From assembly GCA_003224835.1 (NCBI GenBank), contig QHZX01000248.1, positions 1 through 20,895 on the forward strand: a DNA stretch of 20,895 nucleotides. The letters run 5' to 3'. The stretch's first letter is position 1, and every line of letters begins with the position of its first letter. A program made the translations under genes and the position numbers. The DNA comes from Acidobacteriota bacterium (GTDB taxonomy: Bacteria > Acidobacteriota > Terriglobia > Terriglobales > Acidobacteriaceae). The notes under the pieces were generated by a model that was not told the DNA's origin, ran no database searches, and saw nothing but the letters and a program-made list of their open reading frames with translations. Positions 8,090 to 15,448 of this stretch are shown here, piece by piece.

Positions 8090-8136
8090 AGGGCCACTCT
8101 TCTGGGAAGGTTCTTCCCGGGCAGCGGCTCTTTTTT
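8090..8136 (+). terminator. Rho-independent terminator of the PEP-CTERM gene
   Basis: The inner hairpin is GGGAAG-GTT-CTTCCC, extended by two further pairs, one of them wobble. An imperfect outer stem GGGCC/GGCTC surrounds it, and a TTTTTT run follows at 8131-8136. It lies about 60 bases after the stop at 8030. Confidence 0.75.
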
Positions 8137-8799
8137 CATCTCCTCCCCGGCTAAACCTTCGGTTGAAACTACAAGCAGATTAGGAGACTGGAATTCCTGA
8201 ATGAAATTCTGGAAAATTACAGCGAATTTTACCGTTGATTATGGTCTAGGACCTGCAAATTTTGTTTTGTACCATTTCGGAACAGAAAAACCAACCGAGG
8301 TCGCGCGAGGAGGAGCTCGCGTTAGAAGCGTACCGTTCCAAACAGCAACCACCGGAATTCTAGGGCCGCCTCAGTTCAAACAAATAGAAAAGCAAACCGG
8401 AAACCGTCGGTATTCCGACCGTTATACACTGAGAACACTGCAGCGCATCAAACTGTGCTAACTTTCCGGTTACCATTCCTGCTGTAAAAGTGACGAAGAT
8501 TTAGGCTAGCGGGGCTTAGAACCATTGCACGTGGTTGCATCGTAGATCCGGCGAGCCAACTGTGATCAATGGTTCGCATGTTAAGGGTCGCTAAAAGATG
8601 TGACTAGATTTGAGTTAACATTTATCGTACCTTCGCGTTCAACTAGCGTTTTTCTTCGCTAATACCCAAGGATAAGTTTTCGAGCCAAATGTCCGCCGAA
8701 AGAGTAGGGTCGAATTGACCACCAGCGGGGCTCATACGTGGCGCATTCCCCGCGCCGCTGCTGGCAGACTGCCGGACGCTTTGGTCGCAGAGGTGTATC
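8137..8799. other. 663-base intergenic region before the LuxR-type gene
   Basis: No convincing gene. An 86-codon frame at 8201-8461 has AGGAG 15 bases from its ATG, which is too far, and its protein shows no recognisable pattern. A T-rich hairpin TAGCG...CGCTA lies near 8644-8662. The final part must hold the promoter of the regulator that starts at 8800, but I could not place its boxes. Confidence 0.4.
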
Positions 8800-9270
8800 A
8801 TGCGAACCAGCCCAGCTTTAGTCGCAATCGAATCTCCCCCGGAAATTGCTGCCCAAAATATCGGCGAGATTATCCGGACCCTGACGGGACTGATCGAAAC
8901 TGTGAGTCGTGAGCGGGACACGCCAGATCCTTCCGTAAATCATATCGAGGAAGTATTGGTCGATACCGAGGTCGACGGCGCTCGCTATTTGCTGGTGCGC
9001 ATGCGGCGCGCGGGATCGGCCCACATTCAGCTCAGTCCCCGCGAACAAGAGATTGTGCGTATGGTTGCGAAGGGGCATCCCAACAAAGTAATCGCCGATG
9101 TTCTCAACATCAGCTCATGGACTGTCTGCACGCATTTGCGACGTATCTTTGCCAAACTTGGAGTGGGATCCCGAGCAGCCATGGTGGCTCAACTACCGGA
9201 ACTGGGGATACTCGGTTCAGAACACCGCACCACTGCGCCCTTTAATCCGATTAGAACTTTTCCGCGCTGA
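8800..9270 (+). CDS. LuxR-family HTH transcriptional regulator (stand-alone, no receiver domain)
   Basis: 156 residues. The C-terminal half (about 76-138) is a GerE/LuxR-type helix-turn-helix: LSPREQEIVRMVAKG, then NKVIADVLNISSWTVCTHLRRIF with the recognition helix, then AKLGVGSRAAMVAQL. The N-terminal 75 residues are not a CheY receiver (too short, no phospho-Asp pattern). They include a helix (IGEIIRTLTGLIETVSRERD) and a two-strand-like stretch (EEVLVDTEVDGARYLLVRM) that may be a small sensor or dimer element. The last 18 residues (GSEHRTTAPFNPIRTFPR) form a polar tail. The start is ATG at 8800 with GAGGTG upstream. It converges with the amidohydrolase gene only 8 bases after its stop and shares no operon. 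Targets are unknown; the neighbouring PEP-CTERM gene is one candidate. Confidence 0.85.
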   Translation: MRTSPALVAIESPPEIAAQNIGEIIRTLTGLIETVSRERDTPDPSVNHIEEVLVDTEVDGARYLLVRMRRAGSAHIQLSPREQEIVRMVAKGHPNKVIADVLNISSWTVCTHLRRIFAKLGVGSRAAMVAQLPELGILGSEHRTTAPFNPIRTFPR

Positions 9271-9278
9271 GTCTGACA

Positions 9279-10106
9279 CTAGAGCGACAAAGGCACGAGT
9301 CCAATCATTCTCGCTGACCTGTGCCTTGGAGAAAGATTTAGGTTGTTTCGCGAGTGAGAAGTTTCTTTCGTGGGCAATACATTCGACCGCAGTAAGCGGA
9401 GTAGGTTGCCACCTAGAACCAAGGCCTGCTGATCGCGTGGCAATCCCAACAACTTTATTTTGTGGAGCTCCAAACCGGGGTGTGTCCAAGGACCGTCGGA
9501 ACCAAATAGAAGCTTGCGGGCGCCCGCACGGCGAACGGCTTCGACGACATAGTCAAACCGTCGAACAGCGGAGGTATCCGCGTAGACGTTGGGGTAACGC
9601 ACTATCTGATAGATGACTTGTTGATGAGCCTTCCAATCGTCGGTAAAGCTGCCGAGGTGGGGAATGATGAAGTTGACGTCGGGATACTGCGGCGCGAACA
9701 TGTCGATAACTTCTGGACGGCTGACCACATCTACCAGGATCGGCAGTTGGAACCTTCGACCGGTTTCACAGACCTCGCGCGTTGGCATGGCCTCAGAGCC
9801 GTGCACTTTGATTCCCTGAAAATTCCACTTCTCAACGGCTCTACCCACCATGTCTCGAATGCGGCCAGCGTCGCGGCGAGCATGGACGAAAGCGAATCCA
9901 ATCAATCGGCGAGGATGGCGTGCCACGATGTTCCCCAGTTCCTCATTCGCTTGGGCGTAATTGCTGTGGAACGCGGGTATGACGACAGTCTTGTGAATGC
10001 CGGCTGCTTCCGCGCGGCGCATGTAGGATTTAAGAGGCGCGATCGTGTTCCACGGTGCGGTCATGAGATCGCCTTTACCAGCATGGCAGTGACAATCAAT
10101 AATCAT
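9279..10106 (-). CDS. Amidohydrolase-2 family metal-dependent hydrolase (COG2159-like)
   Basis: 275 residues. It begins MIIDCHCHAG with the metal-binding HxH (H6, H8) after D4. A TIM-barrel pattern follows, with FQGIKVHG (about 97-103), FIIPHLGSF (H150), NVYADTSAV and LLFGSDGPWTHPG with the catalytic Asp at about 204. The usual histidine at the end of strand 5 appears to be replaced in ILVDVVSRP, so metal coordination may differ. After about residue 241 there is a 35-residue tail (NVLPTKETSHSRNN...) without family features, possibly a late frame extension. Its ATG overlaps the stop of the M20 peptidase by ATGA, so the two are coupled. Pairing with a peptidase hints at hydrolysis of an N-acylated or cyclic amide, but the substrate is unknown. 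Confidence 0.8.
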   Translation of the reverse strand: MIIDCHCHAGKGDLMTAPWNTIAPLKSYMRRAEAAGIHKTVVIPAFHSNYAQANEELGNIVARHPRRLIGFAFVHARRDAGRIRDMVGRAVEKWNFQGIKVHGSEAMPTREVCETGRRFQLPILVDVVSRPEVIDMFAPQYPDVNFIIPHLGSFTDDWKAHQQVIYQIVRYPNVYADTSAVRRFDYVVEAVRRAGARKLLFGSDGPWTHPGLELHKIKLLGLPRDQQALVLGGNLLRLLRSNVLPTKETSHSRNNLNLSPRHRSARMIGLVPLSL

Positions 10107-11521
10107 TCCGTCCAGGACTCCATTCTTCTGTTTACACGCGGCAAGTTGCGCAACTTTGCGATTGCCGTCAGATACCAGATGCTGGTTGCAATCGCCTTGT
10201 AAAAATTCGGCAAGTGGAATTTTTCGTTCGGCCCATGAATTTGGTCATCCGGCAGACCAAAGCCCATGAGAACCGCCGGGCAACCGAGGATCTGCTGAAA
10301 CGTATTCACCACCGGGATCGCTCCGCCGGAACGGATGAACGCCGGTGCAGATCCAAAACCTCTTTCATAGGCGAATGCGGCTGCCTTGATTGCCGGATCA
10401 TTGCGGTCCACAAGAGCCGGTGCGGCTGGAGCGTAGGTGCGAACTGACGAGCGGACGCTCTGCGGAGTGATCCGCGCTATGTAATCGCGAAATAATTGTG
10501 CTATCTTCTGCGGTTCCTGGTCGGGAACCAGGCGAAACCCGACCTTCGCGGTTGCACTGGCTGGGATAATACTTTTGAAACCGCTGCCATAATGACCGCC
10601 AACGATGCCATTCAAAGTGACGGCGGGCCGGATCGTTGTGCGCTCGTAAAGAGAAAATTCGGACTCGCCCCAGTCCCGTTCAACCTGGGCATCCTGCAGA
10701 ACTTCTGCATCGGTCGGGCCATTGCGGCGCATGAACAGTCGTTCTTTTTCGCTCCATTGCCGCACGTCATCGTAGAAACCGGGGACAGCTACATGCCCGT
10801 CCGCATCGTGCAAGAGCGCAATCATTTCGCAGAGCGCCTGAACAGGACTGAGAACCGCACCACCGAAATTCCCGGAATGCAGCTCGTGACGGGGACCGGT
10901 TACTTTAAGTTCAGCTCGCAAACGGCCGCGCTGCGCATAGCTGATAGCGGGCCGCCCGGGTCCAAGCATGCGAGTGTCTGAAATGACCGCGGCGTCGGCT
11001 CGGAGGGTGTGCCGATTGCGGGTGATGAATGACGTTAAATGAGGACCTCCGATCTCCTCTTCGCCCTCGAAGATGCACTTCACGTTCACGGGGAGCGAGT
11101 GCCTGATACTCAGCCATGATTCAATAGCTTTGACATGGGCAAAAAGCTGTCCTTTATCGTCGGCCGCGCCCCGGGCGTGGAGATCGCTGTTCTGGAGCGT
11201 CGGGGTGAACGGCGGAGTGCGCCACGCGCGCAAAGGTCCAGCGGAGACGACGTCGTAGTGACCATAGATTATCAGCGTTGGACATCCTGCAGCACGCAGC
11301 CAAGAGGCATAAACGATGGGGTTTCCACGGGTCGGAATGATGCGAACCCGATCAAGCCCGATGTTTTGCAAATGACGCGCCAGCCAAACGGCACAACTCC
11401 GAATGTCCTTGGAGTGCGCAGGTTCTGAGCTAACGCTTGGGAAGCGCAGGAATTGTTTTAGCTCCGCCACGAATCTGGGACGGTGTTCCCGGGCGTAGTT
11501 GAGAGCGCGGCTTGGATCCAC
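10103..11521 (-). CDS. M20-family metallopeptidase (dipeptidase / ArgE-DapE-CNDP type)
   Basis: 472 residues, a usual length for M20 dipeptidases with an inserted dimerisation lid. Active-site residues are all visible: H88 and D90 in IIYGHYDVV, D121 in RGAADDKGQ, the Glu pair E154/E155 in FEGEEEIGG, D182 in ISDTRM, lid histidine H215 in ELHSGNFGG, and H429 in DDQIHGPNE. No signal peptide is visible, so it is cytoplasmic. It probably hydrolyses dipeptides or N-acyl amino acids using two zinc ions. The start is GTG at 11521, because an in-frame TGA lies two codons upstream; the ribosome site is weak (GAG). It is the first gene of a two-gene unit with the amidohydrolase, coupled by an ATGA overlap. 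Confidence 0.9.
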   Translation of the reverse strand: MDPSRALNYAREHRPRFVAELKQFLRFPSVSSEPAHSKDIRSCAVWLARHLQNIGLDRVRIIPTRGNPIVYASWLRAAGCPTLIIYGHYDVVSAGPLRAWRTPPFTPTLQNSDLHARGAADDKGQLFAHVKAIESWLSIRHSLPVNVKCIFEGEEEIGGPHLTSFITRNRHTLRADAAVISDTRMLGPGRPAISYAQRGRLRAELKVTGPRHELHSGNFGGAVLSPVQALCEMIALLHDADGHVAVPGFYDDVRQWSEKERLFMRRNGPTDAEVLQDAQVERDWGESEFSLYERTTIRPAVTLNGIVGGHYGSGFKSIIPASATAKVGFRLVPDQEPQKIAQLFRDYIARITPQSVRSSVRTYAPAAPALVDRNDPAIKAAAFAYERGFGSAPAFIRSGGAIPVVNTFQQILGCPAVLMGFGLPDDQIHGPNEKFHLPNFYKAIATSIWYLTAIAKLRNLPRVNRRMESWTE

Positions 11522-11747
11522 GGTTCATCTCGCAATCGGGCCATTGCATTTGAGGGTCGCTCTGCGTCATCCATCAATCGCGTGCCGACAACTCAGCGTC
11601 GAAATCAGGACCTCCCTGTCCGGATAACGCCTGCATACCGGCGGTTTTTAGTTGATAGGGGCACCCAGTGTTCCTGAGAAACGCGGTCAAGTTGCCACCG
11701 TTTCAGCGCGAGCCGGCGGCTCGCGCTGAAACAGAGACTGTCCGGGG
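11522..11747. other. 226-base spacer between two minus-strand units, no gene seen
   Basis: It separates the six-gene unit (ending at 11748) from the M20 peptidase unit. It contains the long perfect palindrome at 11700-11732, and presumably the M20 promoter, which I could not assign. Confidence 0.4.
11700..11732. terminator. Perfect 15-bp inverted repeat closing the six-gene operon
   Basis: Arm GTTTCAGCGCGAGCC, loop GGC, and the exact reverse complement. It is 16 bases beyond the stop of the last operon gene. Neither side has a T run, so it is not a classical intrinsic terminator. It could be an mRNA 3'-end stabiliser, a Rho-assisted terminator or a REP-like palindrome. The adjacent TGTCCGGGGTCAGAC, overlapping the gene stop, resembles ends of REP-associated elements. 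Confidence 0.6.
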
Positions 11748-12920
11748 TCAGACTTCAAACTCGAATTCTCGGGCCGGAGCACGTTGCGGGGATACGCCCG
11801 CCTTCTGCCGGCCGTTTGCCCTAACTGGCGTCGGTTGAGTCTGGTCCCAAGGCAATACACGTTGCGATCCTGTGCGCTTGCTAAGGCCCATGGCCTGGGC
11901 GCTGGTGAGCCATTCTTCTGACTGTTCCGCGATCTCGAGCAGCAGTGTTTCGAATTGAGCGCGCGTGGTTTGCAGGATATGCTTTTGCGCCAGCCAGCGC
12001 AGGATCTCGCGTCCAGTGACTCCCATACGTTGACGGGGAGAAGTGACCAGGCGCTCGTTAAAGTAACGAATCAATACTTCTTCAACCACGTCCCAGGCGT
12101 TGTCCGCTCCGAATAGCCGTTTGACATCGTCGGAGTCGAGAATCTTAAACGCCTCTTCGAGCAGTTGCATGACTTCCACACGCAGCACGTTCAGGTGGCC
12201 GAACGACAACCACTTAAGGTTGTTGCGCAAGTCGAGCCCGGCACGCCGCACTATTGCAATGGACCCGAAGCTCGGATCGTAGGCACGTTCGCGGATCACA
12301 TCTGAAATGCGCTTGTCGCGCCAGAACAGAGTAACCTGGTGAACGAAGTGCGTGAATAACTTGTGATAATCGTTGTTGGCGCGCGAACCCGTTGGAACCG
12401 GCGCACCGCCATAGCCAAAGATCCGCTTGTAAGCCGACAAACGATCATTCTTCGTGTAGCGCAGCACGTCGCGGCGATCAAACTGGTAGAGTGCGAAGGC
12501 GCCCGGTCCGCCAGACAACCGGACCGTACCAGCTCTGAACAATTCCTGCAGTTTTTGGACCACGCGGAAGACGCCGATTTTTTCATGCTGCCAGAGGTAG
12601 TACATGTCTCCCACAGCCATGATGCGTTCGGAAGTGATGGTTTCGTCGTAAGGTTCGACGCCCTGCGGAATTCGCGTGGTGCCGAATTCCGTGGCTGCTT
12701 GCGGACCCACTCCAGCCAAAGCGGCAAGGCCTTTATCCGGCGGAGGTGGAATCTTCGCATCCGAACTCTCGACGTTGGCGAGCAAATCATCGATCTGCTT
12801 AGTGATTACATCCGCGAGTTGCGGATTTGTGATCAGGTCGGCGGCCAGCTTGCTGGTCACCTGCTCGCGCAAAGCCGCTATTCGATCAAATAGGCTTTGA
12901 TAATCTTTTTCCGTCGCCAT
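11748..12920 (-). CDS. Unassigned 390-residue helical protein ending in EFEFEV (gene 6 of the operon)
   Basis: Not recognised. Residues about 5-52 are a charged helix or coiled coil (YQSLFDRIAALREQVTSK...). A Pro-rich linker IPPPPDKG (58-64) follows, then a long, mostly helical domain (about 95-340) with an aromatic-rich start (MAVGDMYYLWQHEKIGVFRV). A conserved-looking core (about 195-255) includes FWRDKRISDVIRERAYDPSF and LDLRNNLKWLSFGHLNVLRV. A basic low-complexity linker leads to the last six residues EFEFEV, echoing the SEFEV inside the first operon protein. No signal peptide, transmembrane segment or catalytic motif is seen. AGGAGG lies seven bases before the ATG, and the gene begins 15 bases after the coiled-coil gene. 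Strong translation signals and operon position make it real; function is unknown. Confidence 0.85.
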   Translation of the reverse strand: MATEKDYQSLFDRIAALREQVTSKLAADLITNPQLADVITKQIDDLLANVESSDAKIPPPPDKGLAALAGVGPQAATEFGTTRIPQGVEPYDETITSERIMAVGDMYYLWQHEKIGVFRVVQKLQELFRAGTVRLSGGPGAFALYQFDRRDVLRYTKNDRLSAYKRIFGYGGAPVPTGSRANNDYHKLFTHFVHQVTLFWRDKRISDVIRERAYDPSFGSIAIVRRAGLDLRNNLKWLSFGHLNVLRVEVMQLLEEAFKILDSDDVKRLFGADNAWDVVEEVLIRYFNERLVTSPRQRMGVTGREILRWLAQKHILQTTRAQFETLLLEIAEQSEEWLTSAQAMGLSKRTGSQRVLPWDQTQPTPVRANGRQKAGVSPQRAPAREFEFEV

Positions 12921-12935
12921 GATTCGGCCTCCTGG

Positions 12936-14780
12936 CTATGATGCAACCTTAGTACTGGATTTCCGGCCCTCGGAGCCTAGCTCTCGAGGTTCCTCTCGCG
13001 CCTTTCGAAGTTCCTCTAGAGCTTCCTCTCGTGCCTTTCGAAGTTCCTCTCGAAGTTCCTCTCGAACTTCCACTAGAGCTTCCTCTCGTGCCTTTCGAAC
13101 TTCCTCTCGAACTTCCTCTCGTTCCTTTCGAAGTTCATCTCGAAGTTCCTTCGTAACCTCCTCCTTCATTGTCTGAGCAACCTGGTCGTCAAACACAGTT
13201 GGAGGTTGTTTGCTGGACACACCCTGCGCCAGCCGCTTAAGTTCGGAAAGCTGATTTGCCAGATCGTGCAAGGAGTTCTTCACGCGAATGGTTCTGTAGC
13301 CATCAGGCAGTCTGCTCTGCTTGACGGGATCGCGCGCTTCCTCAACCAAGCGATGGAGTTTGGTGACGATGGGCAGGAACCCATCGCCTACTCCCAGCTT
13401 TCCTGAGGTCTGGATAAGTTGAGGTCCCTCCTCCCTGGTAAAAGTCTGCGTCCAGGAAAGCAAATCTTCGATAAATAGAGCTGGATCGTTGCTGAACTCT
13501 AACTGCAGCGTCTGACGTTCCGCTGCTCCGATGAATACTGAATCCAGAGTGAAACGGACCTCGTCAACGGTATCAGCAACTACAGACAATTGACGCGAAA
13601 GCAGAACGAGGTGCGAGCCCAGGAAAGCATGTTTGGTTTCTAAGCCGAAGAACTTCAGATTGTTTACCCAGCTTTGCGCAAGCGAGGTCAAATAATCGGA
13701 GAGTATGCGGAAATTGGTTATGTTCTGCTCGTGCTCGACTTTATTGACGTACTTGCTGAAAGACTGCAACTCCAGTTCTTTCCGCAGACGGCCCAGATTG
13801 CCAACAACCTTGTCCGGGTCAGACGGGACGGCTAGTAGGCCGGCGGGGGGCTCGGTGGGGAGGTTCACTCCCAGTAAAAGATGGAAGTATTGATTCACGC
13901 GGGAGATGCGCGGACCACCGGCAAACCCCATTTCCCCTGTAAGTTCAGTAATCTGGCTGCGAATCATGTCTTTCAGTGCACTGGCCATTTCCAGATCCGA
14001 ATCTGGATTCAAGGCATAGAGCCCATCAAGCAATGGCAGCGCTTGGTCCATTGCCTCCTTTGCCCGCATATATAGACTGGCTTGAGCTCCGGTAATGCCA
14101 CCGGCAAGATCGGTTTGAACGGCATACGTACGCGGCGTCCACGTCGCCTCCACGTGTCCTTCTACATCTTTCAGCGAGAATGATTGTGTCAACGCTCCCA
14201 CAAAACCTTTCGCATCGTCCTCTTTGGGTTTCCATCCGAGGACGTTGGTGATTGTTTGAGTTGCCAATTGAGAGAGTTGTAAGCTTCCCGAACCAGTTCC
14301 TCCACCGCTGCCAGCTCCCACTCCATATGACGACGCAGGAGGATTGCCAACGTTTTCCATCATGACCGGATAGGCAACGGAATCCTCAGCGGCCTTAGTG
14401 GTGCGCCTTGCGTTTGCATCCGCCGGGCTCTCGTCGCCATTGACCCGAGCAAAGAAAATGTCGGTATCTTCCCCATACCCATCCGGGCCGTGCTTGCAGC
14501 CAATTCGAATTCCTTGGATCGACAGCTTGTCTCCTACCTTTAATGCTGGCTCTGCCTGGATCTGCAAGATGATGGTCTTCGCTGTTGGATCGTATCTGCC
14601 AACCTCGGTAACCTTTACACGCCGTTGAGATGGACCCGGTTGCGCCCATATTTGATAATTGTCCTCTGATTCCCAACGTTCAACTTGGTCGGAGAAATAC
14701 AGCAGCGCCGCAGTGGGCGTAGCGATACAGTTGTCAATCCTTAATTGGTTCAGCACTGGAGCAGGTCCTTGAGTTGGCAT
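12936..14780 (-). CDS. Unassigned 614-residue protein: beta-rich head, helical body, charged coiled-coil tail (gene 5)
   Basis: Not recognised. The start chosen is ATG 14780, with AGGAGG nine bases upstream; the open frame reaches 14873 but those 31 extra residues lack a ribosome site. Residues about 10-115 look beta-rich (RRVKVTEVGRYD, KTIILQIQA, KVGDKLSIQGIRI). A Gly/Ser linker (153-167, GVGAGSGGGTGSGS) leads to a helical domain of about 350 residues (180-530) with segments such as EMGFAGGPRISRVNQYFHLL. Residues 531-600 are almost only R/K/E with A/L/V, a long single-helix or coiled coil built of REEL/KARE units. This looks like a structural or scaffold component rather than an enzyme. No signal peptide is seen. 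The stop is 15 bases before the next gene. Confidence 0.85.
   Translation of the reverse strand: MPTQGPAPVLNQLRIDNCIATPTAALLYFSDQVERWESEDNYQIWAQPGPSQRRVKVTEVGRYDPTAKTIILQIQAEPALKVGDKLSIQGIRIGCKHGPDGYGEDTDIFFARVNGDESPADANARRTTKAAEDSVAYPVMMENVGNPPASSYGVGAGSGGGTGSGSLQLSQLATQTITNVLGWKPKEDDAKGFVGALTQSFSLKDVEGHVEATWTPRTYAVQTDLAGGITGAQASLYMRAKEAMDQALPLLDGLYALNPDSDLEMASALKDMIRSQITELTGEMGFAGGPRISRVNQYFHLLLGVNLPTEPPAGLLAVPSDPDKVVGNLGRLRKELELQSFSKYVNKVEHEQNITNFRILSDYLTSLAQSWVNNLKFFGLETKHAFLGSHLVLLSRQLSVVADTVDEVRFTLDSVFIGAAERQTLQLEFSNDPALFIEDLLSWTQTFTREEGPQLIQTSGKLGVGDGFLPIVTKLHRLVEEARDPVKQSRLPDGYRTIRVKNSLHDLANQLSELKRLAQGVSSKQPPTVFDDQVAQTMKEEVTKELRDELRKEREEVREEVRKAREEALVEVREELREELRKAREEALEELRKAREEPRELGSEGRKSSTKVAS
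12981..13160 (-). repeat. Degenerate 12-bp tandem repeat encoding the REEL/KARE coiled coil
   Basis: Units of CGAAGTTCCTCT (plus-strand reading) with variants are repeated. Higher-order copies are spaced 33 and 57 bases, for example AGAGCTTCCTCTCGTGCC occurring twice. They encode residues 541-600 of the 614-residue protein. Since units are multiples of three, length changes would keep the frame. Confidence 0.8.
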
Positions 14781-14885
14781 TTGCTTATTCCTCCTGAGGC
14801 CCTTTTCAGCCCCACACGCTAAAACAACGCTTGCGATATCCCTGAGTAAAGCTTTCGCGAATTTCCAGCCCAACCAGCTAGCGGT

Positions 14886-15446
14886 TCAGATAACTCCTTG
14901 GTGCAATACTTCCGACGATTGTGCTTCTTTATCGATTTTCTGACCAATGTTTGTTGCCTGTACCATGATCGATGTCATTCCTGCCCGCTCAGCTAGCTCC
15001 TGCCAACATGCAGCAATGGCCAGGCTGACTGCATCTAGCGGCGGACGGCACTCCTCAATGCGTTCCTTTGTAATGAGCGCCCAATGTGGCCATTCGCCCC
15101 GGCGTTCTTCAGCCAGCACAGCCAGTGCCCGCAGTTTGTCATACGCGATCACTTTGCTCACGAACTCCTGTTCGATGTTGTGAAACCGGTCATTGCACGC
15201 CGTCAGAGCTCTTCGAGCCAGGTTCAGGTCCACTGGATGCCTTACCGCCTTACTCGCACTCAAAGCTGCCCGGCGTGCCTCGTGCACTACGCCGATGAGA
15301 TTGAGTACGACTTCGTCCAGATCATCCGCGAGCATCGCCCCGTCATCTTGTGGTTGATCGCCAACCGTGAGATTCAGATAATGCAGGGTCTCGTGCAAGC
15401 CCTGAATCTGCTCGACCAACTGCCGAAATATTGCTTCTAGAGCCAC
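14886..15446 (-). CDS. Unassigned 186-residue all-helical protein (gene 4)
   Basis: Not recognised. The whole chain reads as amphipathic helices: residues 1-30 (FRQLVEQIQGLHETLHYLNL), an acidic linker (QPQDDGAMLADDLDE), then EVVLNLIGVVHEARRAALSA, a helix around RRALTACNDRFHNIEQEFVS, and a C-terminal pair (PLDAVSLAIAACWQELAERA). It resembles small helical-bundle adaptor or chaperone-like proteins in shape only. No catalytic motif, signal peptide or membrane helix is seen. The start is GTG at 15446, two bases after the stop of the metalloprotein gene, with GGAG inside that gene's end, so the two are translationally coupled and may be made in equal amounts. That coupling hints at a direct complex with the metalloprotein. 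Confidence 0.8.
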   Translation of the reverse strand: MALEAIFRQLVEQIQGLHETLHYLNLTVGDQPQDDGAMLADDLDEVVLNLIGVVHEARRAALSASKAVRHPVDLNLARRALTACNDRFHNIEQEFVSKVIAYDKLRALAVLAEERRGEWPHWALITKERIEECRPPLDAVSLAIAACWQELAERAGMTSIMVQATNIGQKIDKEAQSSEVLHQGVI

Positions 15447-15448
15447 GG

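Noticed and set aside
8201..8461. 86-codon open frame as a gene
   Set aside because: Its AGGAG is 15 bases from the ATG, its protein has no recognisable features, and it stands alone in an intergenic region.
12363..12893. 176-codon plus-strand open frame opposite the 390-residue gene
   Set aside because: The opposite strand carries a well-supported operon gene with a strong ribosome site. The product shows no pattern of its own.
12970..13165. CRISPR array
   Set aside because: The repeats are contiguous 12-base coding units without unique spacers, inside an open reading frame.
12919..13176. Ser/Arg-rich plus-strand open frame
   Set aside because: It is the antisense shadow of the coiled-coil tandem repeat and has no credible ribosome site.
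14781..14873. 31-residue N-terminal extension of the 614-residue protein
   Set aside because: The ATG at 14780 has AGGAGG at good spacing, while 14873 has none.
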